A stretch of DNA of 15,753 bases from an uncultured Mycoplasmatota bacterium (GCA_949500635.1 CATAWQ010000016.1:1-15753); one strand, 5' to 3'; numbered from the stretch's first letter, positions 1 to 7,175 are shown. Numbers and translations are program-made. Notes: a model not told the origin generated them from the sequence alone.

Positions 1-119
1 ACACAGAAATTACTGTAGAATTAATTGCTCCAGTAGCTGCTGAAAAAGGTTCTAAATTCTCAATCCGTGAGGGTGGTAGAACAGTTGGTGCAGGAAGCAT
101 TATTGACATTCTTGAATAA
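1..119 (+). CDS. tuf: Elongation factor Tu, C-terminal end (partial)
   Basis: The reading frame enters from the left edge and its first complete codon is at base 3. It encodes the last 38 residues of EF-Tu, the GTPase that brings aminoacyl-tRNA to the ribosome. The tail is the beta-barrel domain 3, recognisable from the pattern VELIAPVAAEKGSKFSIREG followed by GRTVGAG and a final short hydrophobic stretch ending ILE, all typical of bacterial EF-Tu. The stop is TAA at 117-119, followed 29 bases later by a strong terminator. Nothing suggests damage; only the 5' part is outside the window. Confidence 0.96.
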   Translation, partial: TEITVELIAPVAAEKGSKFSIREGGRTVGAGSIIDILE

Positions 120-148
120 TTTATTATAGTTCTATAAATATTGTTTTA

Positions 149-176
149 TATTAGAGGTTACCCTCTAATATTTTTT
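149..176 (+). terminator. Rho-independent terminator of tuf
   Basis: A perfect 9-bp stem (TATTAGAGG at 149-157 pairing with CCTCTAATA at 162-170) with a TTAC loop is followed by six T (171-176). It lies directly after the tuf stop. It is the best terminator on the + strand of the window. Its T-run runs into the TATAAT that precedes the next gene. Confidence 0.9.
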
Positions 177-181
177 ATAAT
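176..181 (+). promoter_or_regulatory. Candidate -10 box of the protease lipoprotein gene, possibly leaderless
   Basis: A consensus TATAAT lies only 6 bases before the ATG at 188, and no Shine-Dalgarno sequence is present. If this is the -10 box, transcription would begin at or within a few bases of the start codon, giving a leaderless mRNA. No convincing -35 box is visible, because the tuf terminator stem occupies that position. The element is seen; its use is inferred. Confidence 0.45.
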
Positions 182-187
182 ATATAT

Positions 188-1885
188 ATGAAATTTAACC
201 TTGTATCTAAATTATTTTTTGGTTCTGGACTGATACTTATTCCTTCTTTTTGTTTATCGAGTTGTGCTGGAGAACCTGTCAATAATCCTGAATATGTTGC
301 TATAAATTATTCAGGTAAAAATAGTATTATTTGTCAAGTAAATCAATCAGGTAGTATTAATAACTGAACGTTAGATGCAACCGTTTATCCATTGGCTGCT
401 AGTCAAAAAGTTGAATGATCAATTCAAGAAGATCAGACACCAAATAAAGTTGTTAAAATTAAGGATAATAAGATAATTTGAGGCGAAATTTCTACAGTAG
501 GTACATATTTGTTTGATTTAAAAGCTACTTCTAGTATTTCAAGTAATGCAATTGGTATTTTGACATTTTATTTAAATGTAACTGATTCTTCAACTCCTAC
601 ACCTGAGGGTATAAGTATTGATTACAATAAAAATACAACTATATACTGAGATAAAGATCAATCAGGCTCTCTTAATTGATCACTAAGTGCAACTGTATAT
701 CCTAAGACATATTTTTCACAGGAAGTTAATTTCACTGTTGAATCTATCTCTCAAGAAATATCTAATAAAATACATATTACTAATAATAAATCATTATCGT
801 GAGATGCAATTGGGTCATATGGAAAATATGATTTTAAGTTAATTGCAACAAGTGCAAACTATTTATCTGTATCTACATTTTTAACGTTTACCATTAATAC
901 TATTGATGACGGAAAATTGTCATCTGAAGATTATTATGATTACATTGCTGAAAGAACATTATCAATTGGAGCTATAGGAATGACATCAACAGCAAGTGGA
1001 GGATATGAATTAAGAGGCGTTTCTTCTGGAACGATGTGATTCTATAAAAGATTAGATCAATATAAATATGAATTCATTACCAACTATCATGTTTGAGAGG
1101 GAATTTTAAGCATAGCAAATGATACAAATTATTCTGCTACAATGTTGGCAGTCATAGGTAATCCTGAATCATATAACCCATACACAAGCAATTATGGTGA
1201 TTATGTGCAAGCATCTAAAACATCTATTAAAGACATGTTATCAACATTAAATCCAATTACAGTTAAAGTAGGAACTTATACAGAAAGTTCTACTACAAAA
1301 GATCTTTATATGGATATGTGTGCTTTTACATTAGATCTAACAACAACATACAGTGCAATCAATACAACTATAAACGGCTCTAATAAAGGTGTATCTCAAT
1401 TAAAAAGTGAAATTAATAATATAAATAACCACTACGGTATTGGTGAAAAAATTGTTAATATTAATACAGATAAACTCTCTTTAAACGAAAATGTGTATAT
1501 TGCTGGTTATCCGTGAGCTAATTCTGAACAAACTACTGAATCAAGAGGTTTTACATATTTAACAGAAGTTAAAACTAAGACTGTTGAATTAAAGGGCCCA
1601 TCATTAAACATATTAAGCAATGCATCTTACTATACTTATCAAGATCAATGTTTTATGGAACCTAAAGAAGTATTTGCTTTGGGTGGTGGCGCTTCTGGAT
1701 CTATGGTTATAAACGAAGATCTTGAAGTTTCTGGTATTTATTGAGGAGGGATGAGTAAAGTATCATCAGCTGTTTATTTATTTTATCCTTCAGCTGCATT
1801 CTTTAATTTAGATTCTTCTTCTAGTTCGGCTTATGGGACCCATCATTTTTTCGAAATAGTTGATCAGACCATTTCTAATAATTAA
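188..1885 (+). CDS. DUF31-type trypsin-like serine protease lipoprotein with two Ig-like repeats
   Basis: This 565-residue protein is read with TGA as Trp. It begins with a lipoprotein signal peptide: a basic start, a hydrophobic core, then LSSC with the lipidated Cys at 26, so it should be anchored on the outer face of the membrane. Residues about 38-140 and 142-240 form two related beta-rich repeats, sharing QSGS-x-NW-(T/S)-L-x-ATVYP and a later aromatic-rich strand pattern, probably Ig-like folds. The rest resembles the mycoplasma peptidase family DUF31 (S1-like fold). His301 lies in TNYHV, an Asp in FTLDLT (383) is a candidate, and Ser503 lies in the nucleophile motif GGGASGSM. Some DUF31 members cleave immunoglobulin together with an Ig-binding partner protein; no such partner is visible here, so the substrate is unknown. 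The next gene has a very different signal peptide and a long spacer, so this is probably a single-gene unit. Confidence 0.82.
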
Positions 1886-2156
1886 AATAGATTACTTAAC
1901 AAAAAATCTATTGTGTTATAAAATGCTTATATACTTGTAAATAAATATAAATTATTTAACCAAGTTTAATTCATATGGTAATAACTAATTTAGCAGTGTT
2001 ACCATAAAGATTTCTCAAGATAAGACTATCGAAATTTCTGTTTGATAGTAATTATCATATTTATCATAATTTAAAATAATGTATGTATTTTTACATGTAT
2101 ATATTTAAGAATACAGGAATGTTCTAATTTATTTCCTATTTATTATTTTTTCAAAT

Positions 2157-2190
2157 TTATTGCAAAAAAAAAAAAAAAAACGAGTATAAA
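2157..2190 (+). promoter_or_regulatory. Promoter with poly(A) tract in the -35/-10 spacer
   Basis: Reading left to right there is a TTATTG (2157-2162, possible -35), an uninterrupted run of 17 A (2164-2180), CGAG, and TATAAA (2185-2190, possible -10). The -10 is 20 bases before the ATG at 2211 and the SD AGGAGA sits between. The A-run therefore lies in the spacer. This is the layout of Mycoplasma hyorhinis vlp promoters, where the length of a poly(A) tract next to the -10 switches lipoprotein transcription. The geometry is visible; the switching is inferred. With 22 bases between the proposed boxes the spacing is longer than the usual 17, but the -35 is weak and could be placed elsewhere. Confidence 0.6.
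2164..2180 (+). repeat. A17 homopolymer
   Basis: Seventeen consecutive A, much the longest homopolymer in the window. Such tracts lose and gain units by slipped-strand replication, and this one sits where its length would alter promoter spacing. Confidence 0.95.
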
Positions 2191-2210
2191 TATACAAATA
2201 GGAGAAAAAT

Positions 2211-2842
2211 ATGAAAAATAAAAAATATTAAAAACCATTTTATGTGTTACATCTGGAATTGGGTTTGCTGCATCAATTCCTTTCACTACCACTGCTTGTG
2301 GCAGTAATAAACCAACCCCTGTAGATAAAAAGATATTGCCATACGAAGTTTATGACATTAATGAAACTACTGGTGTTCTAAATGGTTTTAAATCAGGTAT
2401 TAATTTAGATGAATATAACGATGGAATTTGCGATACAGTGCAAATTCCAGCAAGTGTAACAAGCATTGCTAATACTGCTTTTTATGTTAACAAAATCCCA
2501 TCGTTTGTTAAGAATTTAACTTTTGAAAATGGATCTAATTGTTCTTCAATTGGACATAATGCTTTTATGAATTGTTCTTCATTAATTTCAGTAATTTTTT
2601 CAAATACTTTACAAAAAATTAACCCCTGTGCTTTTTCTTTTTGTACAAACTTAAGCAGTATTACATGAAATGCATGACAAGATGGAACAGATATAGGCGA
2701 AGGCACAGGATTTAATCAAATTTCTTCATCAGGAACAGTTTTAGTAATAAACCCCGTTGATTCTCAACATGATAGTAATCAATTGTTTCATTATTTACAA
2801 ACTAATGCTGAACTTCCAAGTAGTTGAACTGCAGCCTCGTAA
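2211..2842 (+). pseudogene. BspA-like LRR lipoprotein, out of frame by one base (phase-off or broken)
   Basis: A good SD (AGGAGA) precedes ATG at 2211, but this frame stops after six codons. The -1 frame then runs open to TAA at 2840-2842. Adding one A to the A6 run at 2220-2225 joins the two. It yields a textbook lipoprotein signal peptide, MKNKKILKTIL followed by a hydrophobic core and TTTAC-GS, with Cys at about 30. The mature part contains BspA/LRR_5 units such as IPASVTSIANTAFY and LQKINPCAFSFCTNLSSI and ends near LPSSWTAAS. It would be about 210 residues. Such proteins are surface adhesins or antigens in mucosal bacteria. With the poly(A) promoter upstream, two separate length switches seem possible. 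The alternatives are simple decay or a base-calling error in the homopolymer. A TTG at 2336 could start a form without signal peptide, but that is less likely. Confidence 0.75.
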
Positions 2843-2874
2843 TTAATAAATTACAATAAATTAAGTATATGTTT

Positions 2875-2898
2875 ATAGTTAAATTATTAACTATTTTT
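2875..2898 (+). terminator. Terminator after the LRR lipoprotein gene
   Basis: An 8-bp stem, ATAGTTAA (2875-2882) with TTAACTAT (2887-2894), and an ATTA loop run directly into TTTTT. It lies 33 bases after the lipoprotein stop. The stem is AT-rich, so strength is moderate. Confidence 0.6.
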
Positions 2899-2962
2899 GA
2901 TATGAATAATTTTTATAAATTTAATAGTTAATTAAATATTTATTTTACAATTTTTTATTAAT

Positions 2963-3340
2963 ATGTATAACCATAACTTTAATAGAAAAAAATGACAGAA
3001 ATATTGACTAGAATATAAAATTTATCAATTCAAAGATGATTCAAATAAAAAGTTTTATGCTCTTGATATGTTTCCCTACCCGTCAGGTCAAGGTTTACAT
3101 GTTGGTCATCCAAAGGGTTATACAGCAACAGATGTAATTTCTAGATTCAAAATTCATGAAGGATTTAACGTTCTTCATCCTATTGGTTGAGATGCGTTTG
3201 GATTACCAAGAACAGTAAAATCTATTGATACAAATTTTTCGTTAAAAAGTTTTATTCGCGATCGAATCACATACGTTGATTTATCTAGGTGTAATGAATT
3301 GACAGCAATAACATCTAGTTTTTTCAAGATTCTGTATTAA
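2963..3340 (+). pseudogene. leuS: Leucyl-tRNA synthetase N-terminal fragment fused to LRR sequence
   Basis: The frame from ATG 2963 encodes 125 residues. Residues 1-82 are clearly the start of leucyl-tRNA synthetase: WQKYWLE, DMFPYPSGQGLHVGHPKGYT with the HIGH-type motif HVGH at 46-49, and HPIGWDAFGLP. A normal LeuRS is 800 residues or more and would continue with the rest of the Rossmann fold and the KMSKS motif. Here the similarity stops abruptly after Pro82 (base 3208). The frame carries on without a break into LRR_5-like sequence (TNFSLKSF, TYVDLSRCNELTAITSSFF) and then stops. The fragment cannot charge tRNA, so a complete leuS must exist elsewhere in the genome. It looks like the product of illegitimate recombination. 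No clear SD precedes the ATG. Confidence 0.88.
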
Positions 3341-3551
3341 TACAATCTATATTATTACCTGATACAATTTTTATATTACAAGATAATTGTTTAAAAATTG
3401 TCTGTCTTTAAAATATGTTGATTTATTTAATACAGAATTACAAATAATCCCTAATAATGCTTTTTATAAATGTTATAGATTAAAATCATTACCTTTAATA
3501 AGGAATTTAACATCAATAAATGAATATGCTTTTTATTACTTAAACTACTAA
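3209..3551 (+). pseudogene. Decayed BspA-like LRR gene remnant
   Basis: The LRR part of the chimera continues beyond the stop at 3340 if two single bases are restored. One T added to the T6 run at 3319-3324 continues as FFQDSVLIQSILLPDTIF and LQDNCLK. One A added to the A5 run at 3393-3397 continues as NCLSLKYVDLF, IIPNNAFYKCYRLKSLPLI and INEYAFYYLNY before TAA at 3549-3551. The alternating (L/I)-x-x-(V/I), N-x-AF-x-x-C and L-x-S-L spacing is typical of BspA/LRR_5 repeats. There is no start codon, signal peptide or lipobox of its own. It is probably an inactive copy of the same surface-protein family as the upstream lipoprotein, and could in principle donate sequence by recombination. Confidence 0.72.
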
Positions 3552-3716
3552 TTAAAATAGAGTTAAATTAAGTAATTCAACTTTTCTTAATTAGTTAAAT
3601 TCACTCTATAAACACTAGAAACCCACTAAATTTTAACGAGAAATAAAAATCTAGATAAATGTAAAAGTTAAAATTCACGTTAAAATCATTCTAAAATTAA
3701 ATTAACAGAGAAATTT
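3552..3716 (+). other. Short spacer with inverted repeats
   Basis: No gene is visible. TAGAGT (3558-3563) pairs with ACTCTA (3603-3608), with partial pairing of AATTAAG and CTTAATT inside. TTTTAACG (3631-3638) is repeated inverted as CGTTAAAA (3678-3685). These may mark the end of the pseudogene and the regulatory region of the next gene, but no function can be assigned. Confidence 0.35.
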
Positions 3717-3765
3717 ATGGAATTTAATGAAATCACAGCTACGATCAAACTTTTAAAGAAAAAGT

Positions 3766-4182
3766 ATGCTTGCACATCTAGATATAAATTCCAATATAGA
3801 ATTAAAAAAACTCTATGACTTTCAAGATAAATTATTAGAACAAGACATTAACTCTACTAAAAAATTTATCCCTATATATAAAAAGCGTCTTGATAACTTA
3901 CATTTATTATTTACTACTTTTTATAAATTAAGTAATAAATATAATTTATCAAATAAATCTATTCAAATAATTTGAGATTTGTTTAATTGGATTCAAAAAA
4001 ATTTAAATAATGTAATTAAATTTTGTGTAATCCGGTTGGAATTTGATCAGACTAAAAATTTAAAAGAAGTTGTTTCTAATCTTCAAAAGTTAAGTTTGAA
4101 TTTTAATTCTTCTGATAAGAAAGAGAACTTACAAATTATTAAAATTATTAATAAACAACTTGATAATTGTGTTAAGATTTAA
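3766..4182 (+). CDS. Small helical protein of unknown function
   Basis: Read with TGA as Trp, ATG 3766 gives a 138-residue frame to TAA 4180-4182. I do not recognise the family. The composition (many Lys, Asn, Leu, Ile; no Gly-rich or beta-like stretches) suggests an alpha-helical bundle, with no signal peptide or membrane segment. The start is uncertain. An ATG at 3717 begins a plausible N-terminus (MEFNEITATIKLLKKK), but it is one base out of frame. Removing one A from the A5 run before 3763 would fuse it to the 3766 frame, giving about 154 residues. The gene runs convergent with the specificity-subunit gene, and the two 3' ends overlap by 11 bases (4172-4182). That closeness hints at a link with the R-M genes but does not show one. 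Confidence 0.5.
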
Positions 4183-5254
4183 AAAGAAAATTCTTGATTT
4201 TTTCTTCTCTTTTAACAATAAAATTTTTCATATATTTCCAATCTATTTTATTGTTTTTATCTACAGGTAATAGAATTTTTTGATTTTTTAATCTCCCTAT
4301 TGTCGCACCTTGTGATCCTCAAGAATATAAAAGTTTTAATGAATGTTGTAGAATTGTAGTAATAAACAGATAAATCTCTCTACAACCATTATTAATTCTT
4401 AAAATATGAACATTTTGTCCAGTATAAAAATCTTCATCTTGATAAAAACATGTTTGTGTATCTAATCCAATTGTTAAACAATTTTTTTTATTTAATTCAA
4501 CATTTTGTTTACTTATTTTCCCAAAAATTCCATTATTTTTATTGGTGCGGGTGATATAGTTAAATTTTTTACCATTTCCATTTTTTATTTTATTTTTATC
4601 AAGTGAATTTTTTGATGAATAAATATTAAAAACATCTGAAATTAGAAATTCATTTCAAGTGAATACATTTATATCATTTGACTTTTTAATTAAATTAGGT
4701 AATTCTTTAATTTTTTTTAAATTAACATATTTAAAATCTCTCTCTCTATTTTTAATATACTGCTCCATATATTCATAATTTGGTTTTTCATCACTTGTAG
4801 ATGGTAATAAAATTGTTTCATTTTTGACTTTGTTTATTCCCGTCTTATTTCCTCATCCATATCCTTTTTGTTGAACAGAAGAGTTTCAAATAGCTGATAT
4901 AAAAATACCACTATATTTATTTAAAAATTTATTTTTTAATAAACAATTATCTTTTGAAATAGCAAACTCCTCTTCTTGTCAAAAAATCCAACCATCTGCA
5001 TTATTAGAAAGTGTTAAGCATTTTTTATATATTTTAGATTTATCTTTTATATTAACTCTTCTTACAACACCGTTGTTTTTTGAACTTGTGGTAATCATAT
5101 TTACATCACCATCGCTCATTAATTTTCAATTATCAGTTGTTCCTTTTTTAAATTCAAATAAATCACACATTTTAAATTCTCTTCAAAAACGTGTATCTAC
5201 ATCTTTGGAAAACTTTACTTCTTTTACTAAATTTTCTATTTTGTCAAAAACCAT
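4172..5254 (-). CDS. R-M specificity subunit (HsdS/BcgIB-like, two TRDs)
   Basis: An intact 360-residue protein with several TGA Trp codons. It is built of two similar halves, each a target-recognition domain followed by a conserved stretch. The first half has FKMCDLFEFKKG near 27-38, TTSSKNNGVV near 55-64, NKTGINKVKNETILLP at 136-151 and a helix starting YEYMEQYI. The second half has NEFLISDVFNIYSS near 201-214, TRTNKNNGIFGKIS near 235-248, GSQGATIGRLKNQKILLP at 313-330 and a helix starting WKYMKNFI. Each TRD should read one half of a bipartite DNA target, with the helices setting the gap. Start ATG 5254 lies 2 bases after the stop of the upstream methyltransferase gene, with AAGGA as SD inside that gene's end, so the two are cotranscribed. 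The size is close to BcgI subunit B. The recognition sequence cannot be read from the protein. Confidence 0.9.
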
Positions 5255-5256
5255 AA

Positions 5257-6990
5257 TTATTCCTTTTTATCATCTGAAGATTTAATACTCCATAATAATC
5301 AATCCTTTTCTTTGATTTCATCAACCTTTTCTTTGATTTCATCAACCTTTTCTTTGATTTCAGGATTTTCAAATAATATCCTATCTAAAATTGTCTTATC
5401 AAAATCTGATTCTTTTAAAGGAATAATTTTTTTAGGAAATACATATTCTAATTGTTTTCCTTCTTGTTTAGTAGGGTGCTGCTTGTTATTTTTAATAATA
5501 TCAAGTCAAAAATTTTCTAATTTATTCTGTCAAACTTTTTTTGTATCATGACGACCGGAATTTTTTACTGTAACAAGTCCATCTTCTTCTATGTAATATT
5601 TTACTATAGGTTTGTCTAATTGCGGGATATGCGCTTTAAACACAAATATAGAAGTATTTACGTTAGCTAAACCTCTTCAAGTAGCTTCAGGCATAGCAAT
5701 AATATTTAAAAGTGTATGTTTATTAAGTATTCGTCTAACTATTGTCTTACTTTTAGTTAATAAAGTCCTATTAGGTAAAATAAAAGCAACATCAGCATTC
5801 GGTTGAACATTATCTAACACATTAGATAAAATTTTAATCCCTGTTGATCCTTCAAAAGGAGGATTCATAAGAACTTTAGTAATTCTTTTTTTTTTAATTC
5901 ATTCCCCAACATTTTCGCATTCTGTGACACCGGTTAATTTATTTTCATTTGTTGAGTCACCTTGAATAATATTACTTTTACCATCTTTGTGTAAAAGCAT
6001 ATTTGCACATGCGACAGCATATATTTTTCTACTATTTTCAACCCCAAATAATTGTTTACTATGTATTCTTTCTCTTGAATGTGGTTCTTCTTCTGTCATT
6101 AAATTCATCGCTTTAACTAAAAATCCAGCAGATCCACATGCAGCATCCAATATTTTGTCTTGAGAATTACAAGAAATTAATTTATACATAAAACTCGTTC
6201 AATTTTCAGGAGTAAAAACTTGACCGTCTTGTGCTTTCCCCTTATATCTTGTGAATTCATTAAAAAATATAGCACCAACATCTTCACCATTTCATTTTTT
6301 TGAATTTAATAAATCACTAAGATCATTAATTATTGAAAGTAGTCGTTTTAATTTTTCTTTATTGTGGTCTATGTTGATTGATTCGAATTCTTCAATTAAA
6401 ATTTCCAATTTTGAATTTTTATTTAAATCATTAGTTATTGCTTGTTTTAATAAACGAACAACATCCATTTTGTAAGATGGCTCTGTATTATATAATGTTT
6501 GATTCCTACAAGCAACCAATACACAGACTGTCCATACCATTCTATCTAATAAACTGGCTAATCCCATATTATGTAATATGTGATTAATTTCTCTAGACAT
6601 TTTATAAATTTCTGTTTTATCTAATTCAAAATTATGAGCTAAGTTATAATAGTATTCTTTGTCAGCTAAAACTTTGGCATCAGGTAATAAATTAGTTATT
6701 TCATTTAAATAGGCATAGTGATGTTTCCCGTTATATTTAATACCAAATACATGCTTTTTAGGTTGCTTTTCTTTTTCGGCTGGTAAATAGTCTTCAAGCT
6801 GCCCAATAAATTTTTCTCCTTCTGCTTTTGCATCAAGAACTATTACAATATCTTTATATTCATATAATCCATCGGGCTTCCTATGATGATATTTTTTGTT
6901 GTATCTAACTATAGAACCATCTGTTTTATTCTCTAAGCCTAATTTATCTGTAACTTCCTTTACAATTTGAAACTCTGTTTTTTTTGGCAT
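5257..6990 (-). CDS. Fused nuclease-adenine methyltransferase subunit of a BcgI-like R-M system
   Basis: A continuous 577-residue protein. The N-terminal 100 residues contain PDG (Asp40) and, after a beta-strand, DAK (Asp53, Lys55), then a helix with GQLEDYL. This is the order of a PD-(D/E)XK nuclease site. A helical linker follows, then a HsdM-type methyltransferase: VFTPENW near 258-264, AdoMet-binding motif I ILDAACGSAGF (Asp282 to about Phe290), catalytic motif IV NPPF at 376-379, and MPEATWRG. The protein should both methylate adenine and cut DNA when joined by the specificity subunit encoded next. The C-terminus has KVDEIKE heptads, probably a coiled coil. No hsdR is visible, which fits a Type IIB/IIG arrangement in which the cleavage domain is fused (BcgI subunit A is of similar size). 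ATG 6990 is preferred over TTG 6996; an in-frame TAG lies just upstream. The ATG itself has no close SD (see the leader entry). Confidence 0.85.
5304..5362 (-). repeat. 21-bp tandem repeat in the methyltransferase C-terminus
   Basis: Two identical 21-base units (5304-5324, 5325-5345; + strand CCTTTTCTTTGATTTCATCAA) and 17 bases of a third (5346-5362). On the minus strand each unit encodes the heptad EIKEKVD. Copy-number change would keep the frame and lengthen or shorten a coiled coil near the C-terminus. Confidence 0.92.
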
Positions 6991-6994
6991 AGAC

Positions 6995-7034
6995 AAAAAA
7001 CTCTATAGGCTTAAACCTACAGAGTTATTCCTCC
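6995..7034 (-). promoter_or_regulatory. SD - stem-loop - U6 leader of the R-M operon (split ribosome site or attenuator)
   Basis: Reading the minus strand: GGAGGA (plus-strand 7034-7029), AT, an 11-bp stem AACTCTGTAGG/CCTATAGAGTT (7026-7016 with 7009-6999, one G-U pair), loop TTTAAG, the run TTTTTT (the last two stem bases and four more), GTCT, then ATG 6990. The SD is about 38 bases from the ATG along the chain, but only about 10 if the hairpin is looped out. The same element also has the form of an intrinsic terminator. It could therefore be a structure that brings SD and start together, an attenuator, or both. Confidence 0.65.
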
Positions 7035-7048
7035 AAATCTAAAAATTA

Positions 7049-7108
7049 TTAAAGAGTAGTTACTCTCTCTCTCTCTCGAGTTGTGTTTAATTTATTAATA
7101 ATAGACAT
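7049..7108 (-). CDS. Possible 19-residue leader peptide containing the GA repeat
   Basis: ATG at 7108 on the minus strand opens a 19-codon frame (MSIINKLNTTRERERVTTL) ending in TAA just upstream of the SD and hairpin of the R-M operon. The RERER part is encoded by the GA tract. No strong SD precedes it. It could be a leader peptide whose translation affects the hairpin, or a chance frame; only its position argues for it. Confidence 0.25.
   Translation of the reverse strand: MSIINKLNTTRERERVTTL
7063..7077 (-). repeat. Dinucleotide tract, seven CT units (GA on the R-M strand)
   Basis: CTCTCTCTCTCTCTC on the + strand. Tracts like this vary in length by slippage. It lies about 75-85 bases upstream of the R-M start codon, in the transcribed leader if the TATAAT at 7131-7126 (minus strand) is used. 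Confidence 0.92.
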
Positions 7109-7125
7109 ATATAATTTCTAAACCA

Positions 7126-7131
7126 ATTATA
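7126..7131 (-). promoter_or_regulatory. Candidate -10 of the R-M operon
   Basis: The minus strand reads TATAAT at 7131-7126, a few bases before the possible leader peptide start at 7108. No clear -35 is visible. In such AT-rich DNA the match is only suggestive. Confidence 0.3.
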
Positions 7132-7169
7132 TTTTATTTTAGACCTATATAAATACATTTTGAGACGAT

Positions 7170-7175
7170 TATAAT
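7170..7175 (+). promoter_or_regulatory. Candidate -10 of the glycosyltransferase gene
   Basis: TATAAT lies 20 bases before ATG 7196, in the roughly 200-base divergent region shared with the R-M operon. There is no SD before the ATG. A -35 cannot be chosen with confidence. Confidence 0.35.

Larger units (their letters stand above)
1886..2210 (+). other. Gene-free spacer with small hairpins and the upstream region of the LRR lipoprotein
   Basis: There is no credible reading frame in these 325 bases. Just after the protease stop, AATAGATT (1886-1893) can pair with AATCTATT (1905-1912), a weak candidate terminator. Further on are an ATGGTAA/TTACCAT pair (1975-1981, 1999-2005), an ACTATC/GATAGT pair (2025-2030, 2044-2049) and an ATGTA/TACAT hairpin (2083-2087, 2092-2096). 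None has a good T-run. The right end carries the poly(A) tract and promoter of the next gene. Confidence 0.6.

Noticed and set aside
1886..2210. The small hairpins in this spacer as an RNA gene or CRISPR
   Set aside because: Stems are short, unrelated and without regular spacing; no tRNA cloverleaf or repeated units are visible here or elsewhere in the window.
2482..2706. Minus-strand open frames inside the LRR, atpA and atpD genes
   Set aside because: They are shadows of well-supported genes, with no start signal or recognisable protein.
7049..7108. The GA tract as an in-frame ON/OFF switch of the R-M coding sequence itself
   Set aside because: In every one of the three frames a stop lies between the tract and ATG 6990, including a TAG in frame with the R-M gene, so repeat change cannot fuse or break the R-M protein. 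Only an effect on the leader is possible.
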